Source: Nanoarchaeota archaeon
GTDB lineage: Archaea > EX4484-52 > LFW-46
Assembly (NCBI GenBank): GCA_018897155.1
Contig: JAHILE010000032.1
Span: forward strand, 1-26,079
Reading direction: 5' to 3'
DNA length: 26,079 nucleotides
Position numbers and translations under genes: made by a program. Below are positions 6,375 through 13,688 of this stretch, in pieces. Positions within the stretch are counted from its first letter, which is position 1. Each line of letters begins with the position of its first letter. Below the pieces are notes generated by a model. That model was not told the DNA's origin and made no database searches. It worked only from the letters and a program-made list of their open reading frames with translations.

Positions 6375-6668
6375 ATGTTAATACCTATACGATGCATGTC
6401 TTGCGGAAAAGTTGTGGCTGACAAATGGGAAGCTTACAATAAAGAAGTCGCTTCAGGCAAAGCGCCGAAAAAAGCCCTTGACGAACTTGAAATAAAAAGA
6501 TACTGCTGCAGGTCTTTGTTTTTGACACAGGTTGACATGATTGACAACATAACGCTTTTCAAGTCAAGGACAATCCCTACAAAAGAAGATATAAATATAG
6601 AAAACATAATAGGCAAACACCTTGAGCATGTTGAAAACAGCGCGAATCCTTATAAGAAAGAAGAATAA
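6375..6668 (+). CDS. rpo10: DNA-directed RNA polymerase subunit N (Rpo10)
   Basis: Small zinc-binding subunit at the Rpo3/Rpo11 assembly platform. The signature PIRCMSCGKVVADKWEAY gives Cys7 and Cys10, and KRYCCRSLFLTQVD gives the adjacent Cys44 and Cys45, the four zinc ligands in the atypical CX2C...CC arrangement known for this family. The conserved domain is about 60 residues; here there is a C-terminal extension of about 35 residues (NIENIIGKHLEHVENSANPY), making 97 in total. GGTGTCC before the ATG may act as ribosome-binding site. The usual rpo6 (rpoK) neighbour is absent; a tRNA-Glu and the integrated element follow. Confidence 0.95.
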   Translation: MLIPIRCMSCGKVVADKWEAYNKEVASGKAPKKALDELEIKRYCCRSLFLTQVDMIDNITLFKSRTIPTKEDINIENIIGKHLEHVENSANPYKKEE

Positions 6669-6720
6669 ATAATCGCAGTGTTCTTAATTTTTTAAATAAG
6701 CCAATATCTGATTCTGCACT

Positions 6721-6795
6721 GCTCCCATAGTCTAGTCCGGTCAAGGACACTGGCCTTTCAAGCCGGTAACAGGGGTTCGAATCCCCTTGGGAGCA
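6721..6795 (+). tRNA. tRNA-Glu(TTC), integration target
   Basis: Acceptor GCTCCCA (6721-6727) pairs with TGGGAGC (6788-6794), discriminator A6795. Anticodon stem CTGGC/GCCGG encloses CTTTCAA with anticodon TTC at 6757-6759. T-arm is AGGGG-TTCGAAT-CCCCT. All stems are complete, no intron, no encoded CCA. Its last 11 bases recur at 14167-14177, so the tRNA was kept intact while an element inserted at its 3' end. Confidence 0.97.
6785..6795 (+). repeat. attL: tRNA-Glu 3' end
   Basis: CCTTGGGAGCA covers the last T-stem bases, the acceptor 3' strand and the discriminator. It is the left copy of the element's direct repeat. Confidence 0.75.
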
Positions 6796-6824
6796 CTTGA
6801 TATTACTTCTAATCTCTACAGTCC

Positions 6825-6832
6825 TATAAAAG
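6825..6832 (+). promoter_or_regulatory. Integrase TATA box
   Basis: TATAAAAG centred about 27 bases before the integrase ATG, inside the element, so the integrase has its own leaderless promoter and does not depend on tRNA transcription. Confidence 0.65.
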
Positions 6833-6855
6833 GGATGAAAATGTAGGGGTTAAGT

Positions 6856-8058
6856 ATGGATGCAGATATAAGAGAGCAATTATTTGATTTAAATAAACAG
6901 ATTGCGCAAACAGAAAACACCATTAAAAAATCTTGCATGCTTGGATCAAATAAACAAATATTAGAAGGGTTTGAAAAATTCTTATACTCTCGAGGCCTGA
7001 GTATCCTTCGAATCGTAAAGTATCTTAGAACGAGCAAGACCATAGCAGAAATATATGATAAACCATTCTCAGAATATACGAAAAATGATTGCGATACTGT
7101 TATGATGCGTTTGCGGCAGTCACCGAAGAAATACAAACCAAACACGATAAACGACTTTATTGGTGGGCTTCGGATGCTGTTTAAGTATATTGACGGCGCA
7201 GACGGAAAGGCTCAAAGCCCGAGAACTGCGCATTTAATAAAAAAGGCAACACAAAACAAACTTCGGAAAGAAGACCTCATAAGCGAATCGGAACTTTTAA
7301 AAATTATCTCTGCCATGCCGAGCAAACAATATCAATGTATTATTTCTTTGTTATATGAAAGCGGAGCGCGACCATCAGAAATAAGAGCGATACAACAAAA
7401 AGACATTTCTCAAATAGAGAACGGGTATAAACTAAACATTTCTGGCAAAACAGGGCAAAGAACTATATTCTCGGTATCATCCGCGCCACTTTTGCGCGAA
7501 ATAATCAACAACAACCCATATAAAGAGGCTCAAACGCCGTTATTCTATGCGCTTGAGGATGGAAAGCCGCGCTTTTGCCAACACAAAGCATGGGAAAGCA
7601 TGTTCGGGAAAGTCACGTTTAAAGTGCTTGGTAGAAAACTTAATTTATATCGATTGAGGCATAGCAGAGCAACAACACTTATCGAGCGCGGTTTTAATAC
7701 ATCCATCGTTAAATCAGTTCTCGGACATTCGCGCGGAAGCAACACTTTAGAAAAAACCTATTTGCATCTTAATGACGGGGATTTATTAGATGCGTATTGC
7801 ACCGCAGCAGGACATGAAAACAAAGAGAAAAAACCTATAAAAAATATATTTCAGGCCAAAGTATGCCGATGCGGCAATACCATGAGCGCGCATCAAATAC
7901 TCTGCGAAAAATGCGGAACGCCGGATAAGAACGCAGAACTCTTTAAAAACGAAAAAAACGAACTCTATGAGCGCATGCTTGCGGCATTTCTTGCAATAAA
8001 GGAAACGCCCGGACTTGCAGCCGATATTGAAAAGAGATTGACGGCGCAGAAGAAGTGA
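6856..8058 (+). CDS. Tyrosine recombinase/integrase with C-terminal zinc ribbon
   Basis: Site-specific recombinase of the phage-integrase/Xer family, presumed to integrate and excise the element at tRNA-Glu. An N-terminal SAM-like core-binding domain (about residues 25-120) precedes the catalytic domain. Catalytic residues seen are Arg172 (ESGARPSEIRAI), Lys near 199 (SGKTGQR), Arg268-His269 in YRLRHSRATT (the first His of the H-x2-R box is Tyr265), His291 (VLGHSR) and nucleophile Tyr302 (LEKTYLHL). After the catalytic domain lies a four-Cys zinc ribbon (CRCGNTMSAH, CEKCGT) and a short helical tail. The gene is complete at 400 residues, so integration did not split it as in the SSV type. Confidence 0.93.
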   Translation: MDADIREQLFDLNKQIAQTENTIKKSCMLGSNKQILEGFEKFLYSRGLSILRIVKYLRTSKTIAEIYDKPFSEYTKNDCDTVMMRLRQSPKKYKPNTINDFIGGLRMLFKYIDGADGKAQSPRTAHLIKKATQNKLRKEDLISESELLKIISAMPSKQYQCIISLLYESGARPSEIRAIQQKDISQIENGYKLNISGKTGQRTIFSVSSAPLLREIINNNPYKEAQTPLFYALEDGKPRFCQHKAWESMFGKVTFKVLGRKLNLYRLRHSRATTLIERGFNTSIVKSVLGHSRGSNTLEKTYLHLNDGDLLDAYCTAAGHENKEKKPIKNIFQAKVCRCGNTMSAHQILCEKCGTPDKNAELFKNEKNELYERMLAAFLAIKETPGLAADIEKRLTAQKK

Positions 8059-8061
8059 GCT

Positions 8062-8727
8062 TTATTCTTTAAAATATTTCCAATCTTTAGGATGGTTAAT
8101 TATTGACTGGGATATTTTTGAAAAATAAGCGGATAATTTAAAGGCGAACATGGAATCGAACAGAAGAAATATGTGCGAAGTCCAGTTGCGTAATAAGTTG
8201 GCTTCTATGCTTTCTTGTTTTTCAGTAATCCCCAGGCGTTTAGCCTTTACTATTTCATCCAATATAGTGCTTGACGTAAGAATGAAAATCATGGGTGTGA
8301 GTGGGTTTGCTCGAACATTATCAACCGAGCCATTAAAAAATTCATATAACACATCGAGACTAAGGAGCTCCTCGCGAACCCATGTTTTATTTAGAAGCTC
8401 GATAAACTCATTTGAACGTAATGTTTCGAGAGTATTGCTTTTTTGTTTTTTTGAGTCATACGCTGGAAAAAAGACATCCACTAATTGCGGCAATCCCTCA
8501 AATTTAGACGAATAATTATTGCCGTCTGCCTCAAGAAGTCCATTATCAATTAGTGCCTTTATTGTTTTTTGTGCGGACTCCCGATGCAAAGGCCTTCCAG
8601 AAAGCGATGATGATGTGTACCATTTGCGTGTAATTTCTAATTTATTGCGCGGTTTATCGATACACGATAACCAAATCAGGCCAATATACCCGTCTTTCTT
8701 TAATGGTGTTAATGGTGTGTAAGTCAT
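8062..8727 (-). CDS. Probable winged-helix transcriptional regulator of the element
   Basis: I do not recognise the full-length family. With the start at 8727 the protein has 221 residues. Its first half looks like a winged helix: GYIGLIWLSCIDKPRNKLEI, then ESAQKTIKALIDNGLLEADG (recognition helix and wing). The C-terminal half is alpha-helical and hydrophobic without clear transmembrane spans, possibly a dimerisation or ligand domain. Upstream in-frame ATGs up to 8841 exist, but the TATA box at 8750-8757 read on this strand places the transcript start at the 8727 ATG, so the shorter form is preferred. It converges with the integrase gene (four bases apart) and diverges from a small ribbon-helix-helix gene, a layout typical of element control switches. 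Confidence 0.65.
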   Translation of the reverse strand: MTYTPLTPLKKDGYIGLIWLSCIDKPRNKLEITRKWYTSSSLSGRPLHRESAQKTIKALIDNGLLEADGNNYSSKFEGLPQLVDVFFPAYDSKKQKSNTLETLRSNEFIELLNKTWVREELLSLDVLYEFFNGSVDNVRANPLTPMIFILTSSTILDEIVKAKRLGITEKQESIEANLLRNWTSHIFLLFDSMFAFKLSAYFSKISQSIINHPKDWKYFKE

Positions 8728-8749
8728 AGGTATGTAATACACACACGCC

Positions 8750-8757
8750 TTTATATA
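8750..8757. promoter_or_regulatory. Symmetric TATA box shared by two divergent leaderless genes
   Basis: TTTATATA; the other strand reads TATATAAA. Its centre (8753.5) lies 26.5 bases from the ATG at 8780 on the forward strand and 26.5 bases from the ATG at 8727 on the reverse strand. Both distances match a leaderless archaeal start. A second AT run (8769-8776) is closer to the forward gene. Confidence 0.55.
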
Positions 8758-8779
8758 CTTATGCGTTCTATATATGTGT

Positions 8780-8917
8780 ATGTATTGCACAACAAGAAAA
8801 AACATAGGCATTTCACGAGAAGCGTTTGACCTTTTAAACAAAAGGAAACATCCCGGACAATCTTATTCAGGTTTAATCATTGAATTTTTTGGTGAATCTC
8901 ATGATGCAAAAAAATAA
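8780..8917 (+). CDS. Small ribbon-helix-helix protein (antitoxin/CopG-like)
   Basis: A 45-residue protein. The pattern TTRKNIGISREAFDLLNKRK then HPGQSYSGLIIEFFG is that of archaeal VapB/CopG-like ribbon-helix-helix proteins: an N-terminal beta strand, helix 1 (REAFDLLNKRK), a P-G-x-S turn, and helix 2 (SGLIIEFFG). Such proteins dimerise and bind operators, either as antitoxins or as plasmid copy-control repressors. No toxin is recognisable next to it, so a repressor acting on the shared divergent promoter is the more economical reading. An in-frame ATG at 8774 would add two residues; 8780 fits the TATA spacing. Confidence 0.65.
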   Translation: MYCTTRKNIGISREAFDLLNKRKHPGQSYSGLIIEFFGESHDAKK

Positions 8918-8996
8918 TCAAGCTGATAATTCAGCAAAGGAAAAATCCGATGCTATTAGAGAAGTAAGCGAATTGCTCCAACGCTTCGGATACTGA
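8901..8996 (+). CDS. Possible 31-residue coupled peptide
   Basis: ATG at 8901 lies within the last codons of the ribbon-helix-helix gene in another frame, and the reading frame ends at TGA 8994-8996. The peptide is polar at first (KNNQADNSAKEKS) and then has an amphipathic helix (AIREVSELLQRFGY). The overlap suggests translational coupling, but the short length makes the coding status uncertain. Confidence 0.25.
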   Translation: MMQKNNQADNSAKEKSDAIREVSELLQRFGY

Positions 8997-9039
8997 AAAA
9001 GAAGAAAGCGAGCGCATGGGCGCGCTCGAGGTGTTAGTT

Positions 9040-9354
9040 ATGGGAACTTTGTTAAAAGTAAATGTGCAAGAGCCTATTAATAGGTTCGTTCAAGTAGAGC
9101 CGTATTCAGAGAGCTTTCAAGAGCGATTTATTCAACGCCGCAATTTTGATGTTAAGCATCGTATTCTCAATTTTCTCAAAAAGTCCGGCAACGGCAAGCA
9201 CACAGTAACACACGGCACGTTCAGAAAGCTAATATCCCCAACCTACTACAAAACCGAGAGCAGGCAGGTCATAAAACTATTAGAAACAGAGGGGTTTTTG
9301 CGAGACAGCGGCGTATATATTTATATTTTAAATTCTGAGGTTGATGAAAAATGA
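9040..9354 (+). CDS. Small winged-helix protein at the head of the replication operon
   Basis: Unrecognised as a named family. ATG 9040 is preferred over 9016 because GAGGTG at 9028-9033 is a good ribosome-binding site seven bases before it. The 104-residue product has a helical core, VKHRILNFLKKSGNGKHTVT, then FRKLISPTYYKTESRQVIKL and LETEGFLRDSGVYIYILN, which has the order helix-turn-helix-wing of a winged-helix domain. A hairpin-forming sequence CGAGCGC/GCGCTCG lies just upstream. Its stop overlaps the ATG of the primase gene (ATGA), so it is translated with the replication proteins and may bind the origin or regulate the operon. Confidence 0.6.
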   Translation: MGTLLKVNVQEPINRFVQVEPYSESFQERFIQRRNFDVKHRILNFLKKSGNGKHTVTHGTFRKLISPTYYKTESRQVIKLLETEGFLRDSGVYIYILNSEVDEK

Positions 9355-10037
9355 CAGAAAAAGAAATACGAAAAGCATTAGACGTTTTGTTTGAAGCTGG
9401 CGATGTTGTTGAACTTCGCGTAATAACAAAAGGAGGATATGGCAAAATCGATTCGGGGTTTTTTGATGACTTTGACAAGCTTGCTAAATGCGCGGCAAAA
9501 TATGAAAAAATCGCAGAAGGTGTTTATGTTACGCTTAATCCCGTTATTCCTGCGCTTCTGGCACGCGCATATAATCGTGTTCAGACTGGCGCGAAGCTAA
9601 CAACATCAAAAGAGCACATTCTAAAAAGAAGATGGATTCCGATAGACATAGATGCAGACCGCCCGACTGGAATTTCAAGCAGCAACGAAGAACATGAGCT
9701 TGCGATAAAGAAAGCATACGAAATCAGAGACGGCTTAAAAGCGATGGGAATGCCCGAAGGTGTCGTTGCAGATAGCGGAAACGGCGCGCATGTTCTGATT
9801 AGAATTGACTTGCAAAACACGCCGCAAGCCGAAACGAAAATCGCAAATATCCAAAAAATGATAAAAGACAAATTCGATAACACTAATGGGCTAAAACTGG
9901 ATATGTTCGCCGATGCAAACCGAATATGGAAGCTTTACGGAACGTGGGCTTGTAAAGGCGATTCAATCCCTGCAAGACCGCATAGGATTTCTAAGCTATT
10001 GAGCGTTCCTGAAAACGTTAAAGGTGGTTCTGAATGA
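9351..10037 (+). CDS. Archaeo-eukaryotic primase (PrimPol-like) of the element
   Basis: A 228-residue primase/polymerase domain that would synthesise primers for element replication. Three motifs of the archaeo-eukaryotic primase superfamily are visible: metal-binding Asp99-x-Asp101 in RRWIPIDIDADRPTG, the S-x-H-type motif in DSGNGAHVLIRI (Ser142, His147), and a third motif in KLDMFADANRIWKLYGTWAC with a conserved Asp, Arg and the GT turn. In many archaeal plasmids this domain is fused to a helicase; here it is a separate protein whose TGA overlaps the ATG of the helicase gene, so the two probably act as a pair. Confidence 0.85.
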   Translation: MTEKEIRKALDVLFEAGDVVELRVITKGGYGKIDSGFFDDFDKLAKCAAKYEKIAEGVYVTLNPVIPALLARAYNRVQTGAKLTTSKEHILKRRWIPIDIDADRPTGISSSNEEHELAIKKAYEIRDGLKAMGMPEGVVADSGNGAHVLIRIDLQNTPQAETKIANIQKMIKDKFDNTNGLKLDMFADANRIWKLYGTWACKGDSIPARPHRISKLLSVPENVKGGSE

Positions 10038-11896
10038 GTGATTGTGAATTTTTAACTGAAGAAATGATGAACAAGCTTGCGCCTCCGATGGCGCAAGCTC
10101 CTGTCGCACCAGAACAAAAAAACACAACCAAAAGAAACGGAAAGTTACCGACACCAACAGAACTTATGGCGCGCCATCCTGATAAATTAGTAAGAGCGAA
10201 AGAAGACGTTACAACTGATGAAATTAAAGATAATTGGCGAAGAACTGCTTTAAAATTCTGTCCTTTCAATCCAGAGCAGCATACAAAAGGTTCTGTTAAT
10301 ATTTTTGAAAATATAGAAACGGGTGAAGGAGGCTTTAAATGTTTTCACGCTTCGGATAAGGATAAAACATATATTGACATTGTGAAGCTTATTGAACATA
10401 AAACACGTGATATGGAAAAACTCGTAAATGATGAAGAAAACGCACCCATCCGAAACAAAGCACTTGAGATTTTAGAAAAAGGCGAGCCGGTTGAATACTT
10501 ATTAAGCGCGGCGCAGAAGTTTCATATTGGCGATACAAATTTACTAAAAGGGCTTCTTTGTTCGGTTGCTTCTCAAAGCATCCTCAATTCAAAGGGTATA
10601 CAGCCGAAGCTTTCAGGCCGTTCTGGAGCTGGGAAAACGCATGCGTGCCAAACCATTATCTATTTAATGCCGCTTGAGAATTACCTCGAATCTTCGCTGT
10701 CGGCAAAGGCTTTATTTTATCTCGGAATTGCACCCGGAACAACTATTTTCTCTGACGATGTGGATTTTTCCGAAGGTTTAGAAGGGGTAATAAAGCGCAG
10801 CACAACTAATTTTCAGCGCGAAACAATACATAGCACAGTCGATAAACAAGGCAAACCGAGTAAATTGGTTATTCCGGCGCGTATAAATTGGTGGCTTACT
10901 TCGGTTGATGACGAACAATCAGGACAACTGATAAACAGAGAATTCACATTTGATATTGACGAATCGAAAGAACAAGATGAAGCAGTTTGCGCAAAACAAA
11001 TTCAAGATGCGGCTTTCGGGCATCCCGAATTTTATGAATCTGAGGATGTTTTGGTTTGCCGGGAAATTATCCGAGAAATTCATGCTCAAAATATGATGGT
11101 GAGAATACCTTACGCGGTTGATTTTCTTTGGTCGGACAAATCAAATAGGCGAAATTTTCCCATGTTCGTTGATATGATTCGAGCCTTTACAGTTCTGCGA
11201 TCCAAACAGCGCAAAGTCGATGATACGGGTTGCCTCATAGCAAATTTAGCCGATTTTGATGATGCGCGCGCTCTTTATTGCAGCCGGGCAGAAAACCAAT
11301 CTCTTAAACTCAATCAGCGCGAAATCAATATCTGTAATATGCTTTCGGCAGGTGATATGGATGCAAAGGAACTTCAAGAAAAAATGAATATGTCACAAAG
11401 TTATCTACATAAATTGATTCACGGCCGGAATGACCGGAAGGAAACCGGATTATTGCATAAAGTTCGTGGGCTTCATGCAGAACTCGAAAATACGGGTGAT
11501 GAAGTTTCAAGACGAACCAGATGGGTTTATTCTCTCAAAGGTTTTAAAAAATGGGATGTTTTTAACTCGGTTGTAACTTTGCCGGATGAATCCCGAATTA
11601 AATGGGAAAAAGAATTATCCCTCTGTAAAAGTGGGGAAAAGTGGGAATATGGGCATAGTTCTTCTTCTGATAGCGAAAATCTTGGGCATAGATATGGGAA
11701 TAAATCGGGCATAGAACCGATTGATAGCGAAAATCTTGGGCATACGAACGAAAATATTTCAGATGAAGAACCTTTAAAAGAAAACGACCTATGCCCAAAA
11801 ATCCTTACTATGCCCGACCTATGCCCAAATAATATCAATAACAGTAAAGGAAGTATTCCCAATTTCCCCGAAAAAGAGAAACATATAGGTGATTAA
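10034..11896 (+). CDS. Replicative helicase with zinc finger and AAA+ domain
   Basis: A 620-residue replication protein. Order: a short linker; a primase-type zinc finger at about residues 70-115 (Cys76, His83, Cys103, His105; the final Cys of related proteins is Asp here); an AAA+/superfamily 3-like ATPase with Walker A GRSGAGKTH (195-203), Walker B IFSDDVD (Asp241-Asp242) and a sensor segment INWWLTSVDDEQSG; a C-terminal helix-turn-helix (AKELQEKMNMSQSYLHKLIH); then a tail of about 100 polar, low-complexity residues containing DSENLGH twice. The zinc finger and ATPase together resemble phage/plasmid primase-helicases with the primase part encoded by the gene upstream. The tail coding DNA carries the iteron-like cluster. 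Confidence 0.85.
   Translation: MSDCEFLTEEMMNKLAPPMAQAPVAPEQKNTTKRNGKLPTPTELMARHPDKLVRAKEDVTTDEIKDNWRRTALKFCPFNPEQHTKGSVNIFENIETGEGGFKCFHASDKDKTYIDIVKLIEHKTRDMEKLVNDEENAPIRNKALEILEKGEPVEYLLSAAQKFHIGDTNLLKGLLCSVASQSILNSKGIQPKLSGRSGAGKTHACQTIIYLMPLENYLESSLSAKALFYLGIAPGTTIFSDDVDFSEGLEGVIKRSTTNFQRETIHSTVDKQGKPSKLVIPARINWWLTSVDDEQSGQLINREFTFDIDESKEQDEAVCAKQIQDAAFGHPEFYESEDVLVCREIIREIHAQNMMVRIPYAVDFLWSDKSNRRNFPMFVDMIRAFTVLRSKQRKVDDTGCLIANLADFDDARALYCSRAENQSLKLNQREINICNMLSAGDMDAKELQEKMNMSQSYLHKLIHGRNDRKETGLLHKVRGLHAELENTGDEVSRRTRWVYSLKGFKKWDVFNSVVTLPDESRIKWEKELSLCKSGEKWEYGHSSSSDSENLGHRYGNKSGIEPIDSENLGHTNENISDEEPLKENDLCPKILTMPDLCPNNINNSKGSIPNFPEKEKHIGD
11651..11826. repeat. Iteron-like cluster of seven GGGCATA boxes
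   Basis: GGGCATA occurs on the forward strand at 11651, 11684, 11707 and 11738, and as TATGCCC at 11790, 11809 and 11820. The consensus is about TTGGGCATAG. The boxes fall in all three codon positions of the helicase gene, so the repeats are not explained by protein repeats. Four direct copies face three inverted copies, as in origins or partition sites. Confidence 0.6.
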
Positions 11897-11900
11897 AAAT

Positions 11901-12098
11901 ATGCAAAAAATCTTTGTTTCAGTTTTTAAGGGATGGCCTGAGCGCGTCTATTCGCCGGAAGATATGCGGTTTTATCCGCTTGTTGCATGCTCAAAGATAG
12001 CCTTGCCGCCGAAAATGGCAGAAATTTTAATAAATTCCGGTTTTGCCGAAGCGGTGCATCTTGCCGATAACGCTTCAAAAGTGCCGATAGAGGCTTAA
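11901..12098 (+). CDS. Small hypothetical protein of the element
   Basis: A 65-residue product starting MQKIFVSVFKGWPERVYSPE; the ATG at 11901 follows AGGTGATT, a strong ribosome-binding site that overlaps the helicase stop. The upstream in-frame ATG at 11889 lacks this. The sequence shows a short beta-like start, a region with FYPLVACSKIALPPKMAEIL, and a helix INSGFAEAVHLADNA. No family recognised and no transmembrane segment. Confidence 0.5.
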   Translation: MQKIFVSVFKGWPERVYSPEDMRFYPLVACSKIALPPKMAEILINSGFAEAVHLADNASKVPIEA

Positions 12099-12115
12099 TT
12101 TCAAAGGTGTTTCAA

Positions 12116-12262
12116 ATGCAAAAACTTCAAAAATGTTCTCAATGCCGGAAACATTCGGGCGTTATGTTCGAAATGTTGAGGCCTGAAAAAAGGATATTTT
12201 GCGAGGATTGCTTTAGAAAGCAGCACTCGCAACAATACCGCGAAATGAATCGCGCCGCTTAG
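12116..12262 (+). CDS. Tiny zinc-ribbon protein
   Basis: A 48-residue protein with two C-x2-C pairs: Cys7/Cys10 (KCSQCRKH) and Cys29/Cys32 (FCEDCFRK), 18 residues apart, as in treble-clef or ribbon zinc fingers. AAGGTG at 12104-12109 is a good ribosome-binding site seven bases before the ATG. The tail KQHSQQYREMNRAA is basic and helical. Tiny zinc proteins like this are frequent in archaeal viruses and plasmids and usually bind nucleic acid or protein; the partner is unknown. Confidence 0.6.
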   Translation: MQKLQKCSQCRKHSGVMFEMLRPEKRIFCEDCFRKQHSQQYREMNRAA

Positions 12263-12275
12263 AGATGTGATTTTT

Positions 12276-12365
12276 ATGACAAAAAAACAGAAAAACAGAA
12301 AAAATAATATGTCGAACGCCTATAAAGAGCGCGGCTTGGAATTGAAAGCCGAGATGATACGATGA
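12276..12365 (+). CDS. Possible 29-residue basic peptide
   Basis: MTKKQKNRKNNMSNAYKERG then LELKAEMIR; very basic at the start. Its TGA overlaps the ATG of the next gene (ATGA), the same coupling used by the replication genes, which is the main support. Confidence 0.35.
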   Translation: MTKKQKNRKNNMSNAYKERGLELKAEMIR

Positions 12366-12652
12366 AGAAACTTGAAAAAAAGAAAAAAGAAGATTTTGAA
12401 ATTGATTCTTCCGATGAAGAACCCGAATCAAGAGCCTTTAAAACCGATGTTTATGAAATTCCGACAGCAACCGATTTCTATTTGTCGAGCATCCCGAAGA
12501 AAGCCGCATGTAGCCTAAAGTTTCAAATAGGCCGGATGCACATCAAAAAAACTATTTTCGAGCTTGAAACTGCTTTGAGCGAGCAGCGGCGCGTAGAAGG
12601 ATTATTTGCAAAATTCAGAAAGTCCGGCTTGCATCGTTGCGAACTTGGTTAA
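12362..12652 (+). CDS. Hypothetical protein of the element
   Basis: A 96-residue product with no recognised family. The first 20 residues are highly charged (KKLEKKKKEDFEIDSSDEEP), probably disordered. The rest has a core TDFYLSSIPKKAACSLKFQI and a helical C-terminal half (KKTIFELETALSEQRRVEGL, then FAKFRKSG). No signal or membrane segment. It is translationally coupled to the small basic peptide before it. Confidence 0.5.
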   Translation: MKKLEKKKKEDFEIDSSDEEPESRAFKTDVYEIPTATDFYLSSIPKKAACSLKFQIGRMHIKKTIFELETALSEQRRVEGLFAKFRKSGLHRCELG

Positions 12653-12748
12653 TTTTTACAGACATTAAAAAAGGCTTATAGCACACCATAAATAAGGCGT
12701 TAATCCCTACTGCAAACAAACGCCAAACCTTACAAATGGTGACTATTC

Positions 12749-12982
12749 ATGCTTGAGCCCACATTAAAACGCCAAACATACGAAAAACGCACTTTCTACG
12801 AACTCAGAAATGCAATACAGGCGCAACTAAAAACGCGCCCTATGACATGCCATGAATTGACGAAAGGCATACCTAAGGCGCGGCATCAAACAATTAAAGA
12901 GCATCTTTTGCACTTGCAGGCGCTCGGCGTTCTAAATTCTTTCATGCTTGAAGGTAAGAATTATTATCGATTGACGAGATGA
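12749..12982 (+). CDS. Small winged-helix DNA-binding protein
   Basis: A 77-residue protein. RTFYELRNAIQAQLKTRPMT is helix 1, CHELTKGIPKARHQTIKEHL contains helix 2 and the recognition helix, and LHLQALGVLNSFMLEGKNYY is the last helix with a beta wing, so an ArsR/MarR-like winged-helix fold is likely. GGTGACT at 12738-12744 precedes the ATG as ribosome-binding site, and a TATA-like CCATAAATAAGG lies near 12687. It probably regulates the right-hand part of the element. Confidence 0.65.
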   Translation: MLEPTLKRQTYEKRTFYELRNAIQAQLKTRPMTCHELTKGIPKARHQTIKEHLLHLQALGVLNSFMLEGKNYYRLTR

Positions 12983-12986
12983 TTTT

Positions 12987-13472
12987 ATGACAAACATAGA
13001 CGAAAAAACAGAATTGGAAAACGCGAGACTGCTAAAAAGCGAGATAACCAATGAGGTTAATCGCTGGCTTAATCCCGAAACATATCTTGAGGGAACTTTG
13101 CCGACAACATACCACACTTCAGAAGTCGACAGATGCCGCTTAGAATTTGTCATGCGATTGCATTACATCTTAAGTATGTCGAAAGAATCAAACTTTAAAG
13201 AACTGATAAAAAGGCAGACAGGAAACCTTAAATCTCAAAATAGGATTAGTGAACAAACTGCAAAGTGGCTCAAAAAGATGTACAACCCTAATGAAGTCGG
13301 AAAAGACAGAACTTATTTATGTCTTGGCTCGGCGTGTGGTCATTCAGCGAGTGCGGTGATGCGCGCCCTGCAATTAACAGATGACGAGATGAGACGATTC
13401 GAGGCGCGAGAACGTGCGAGGGATGACATCAGACACCATAGAACACCCAAGCCCGAAGATATATGCGCGTGA
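12987..13472 (+). CDS. Hypothetical protein of the element
   Basis: A 161-residue product starting four bases after the winged-helix gene, with GATGATTTT before the ATG. It is mainly helical: KTELENARLLKSEITNEVNR, a central segment CRLEFVMRLHYILSMSKESN, then SEQTAKWLKKMY, and a C-terminal very charged helix DDEMRRFEARERARDDIRHH. A short Cys/Gly/His segment (YLCLGSACGHSASA) lies near residue 112. I recognise no family. Pairing with the DNA-binding protein upstream suggests a two-gene unit. Confidence 0.5.
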   Translation: MTNIDEKTELENARLLKSEITNEVNRWLNPETYLEGTLPTTYHTSEVDRCRLEFVMRLHYILSMSKESNFKELIKRQTGNLKSQNRISEQTAKWLKKMYNPNEVGKDRTYLCLGSACGHSASAVMRALQLTDDEMRRFEARERARDDIRHHRTPKPEDICA

Positions 13473-13688
13473 GTGCAGAACGTAGAAACGTTTATTTTTC
13501 AAGTTTTTGCCCACAATATATAATATCGAAATAGTCCGAAACTCCGAAAAAGAAGTATAGAGAGAGAAAATGTATAAATGTTTTTTGCCGATACATCACG
13601 GCCATATATGTAATAGATTAATTGAATTTAGAAAATAAGAGATTGTTTCAAACCAACGCGCCATATATACAGATTCAAAGGTGTTTAT

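Noticed and set aside
6721-6860. Integrase promoter overlapping the tRNA-Glu gene
   Set aside because: A separate TATA box at 6825-6832 with correct spacing to 6856 explains expression without the tRNA promoter.
8150-8515. Forward frame of 121 codons
   Set aside because: It is antisense to the regulator gene, which has a supported promoter and a winged-helix pattern.
8780-8996. Single gene with a frameshift joining the ribbon-helix-helix protein and the 31-residue frame
   Set aside because: The first protein is complete for its fold, and the second has its own ATG; an overlap is the simpler reading.
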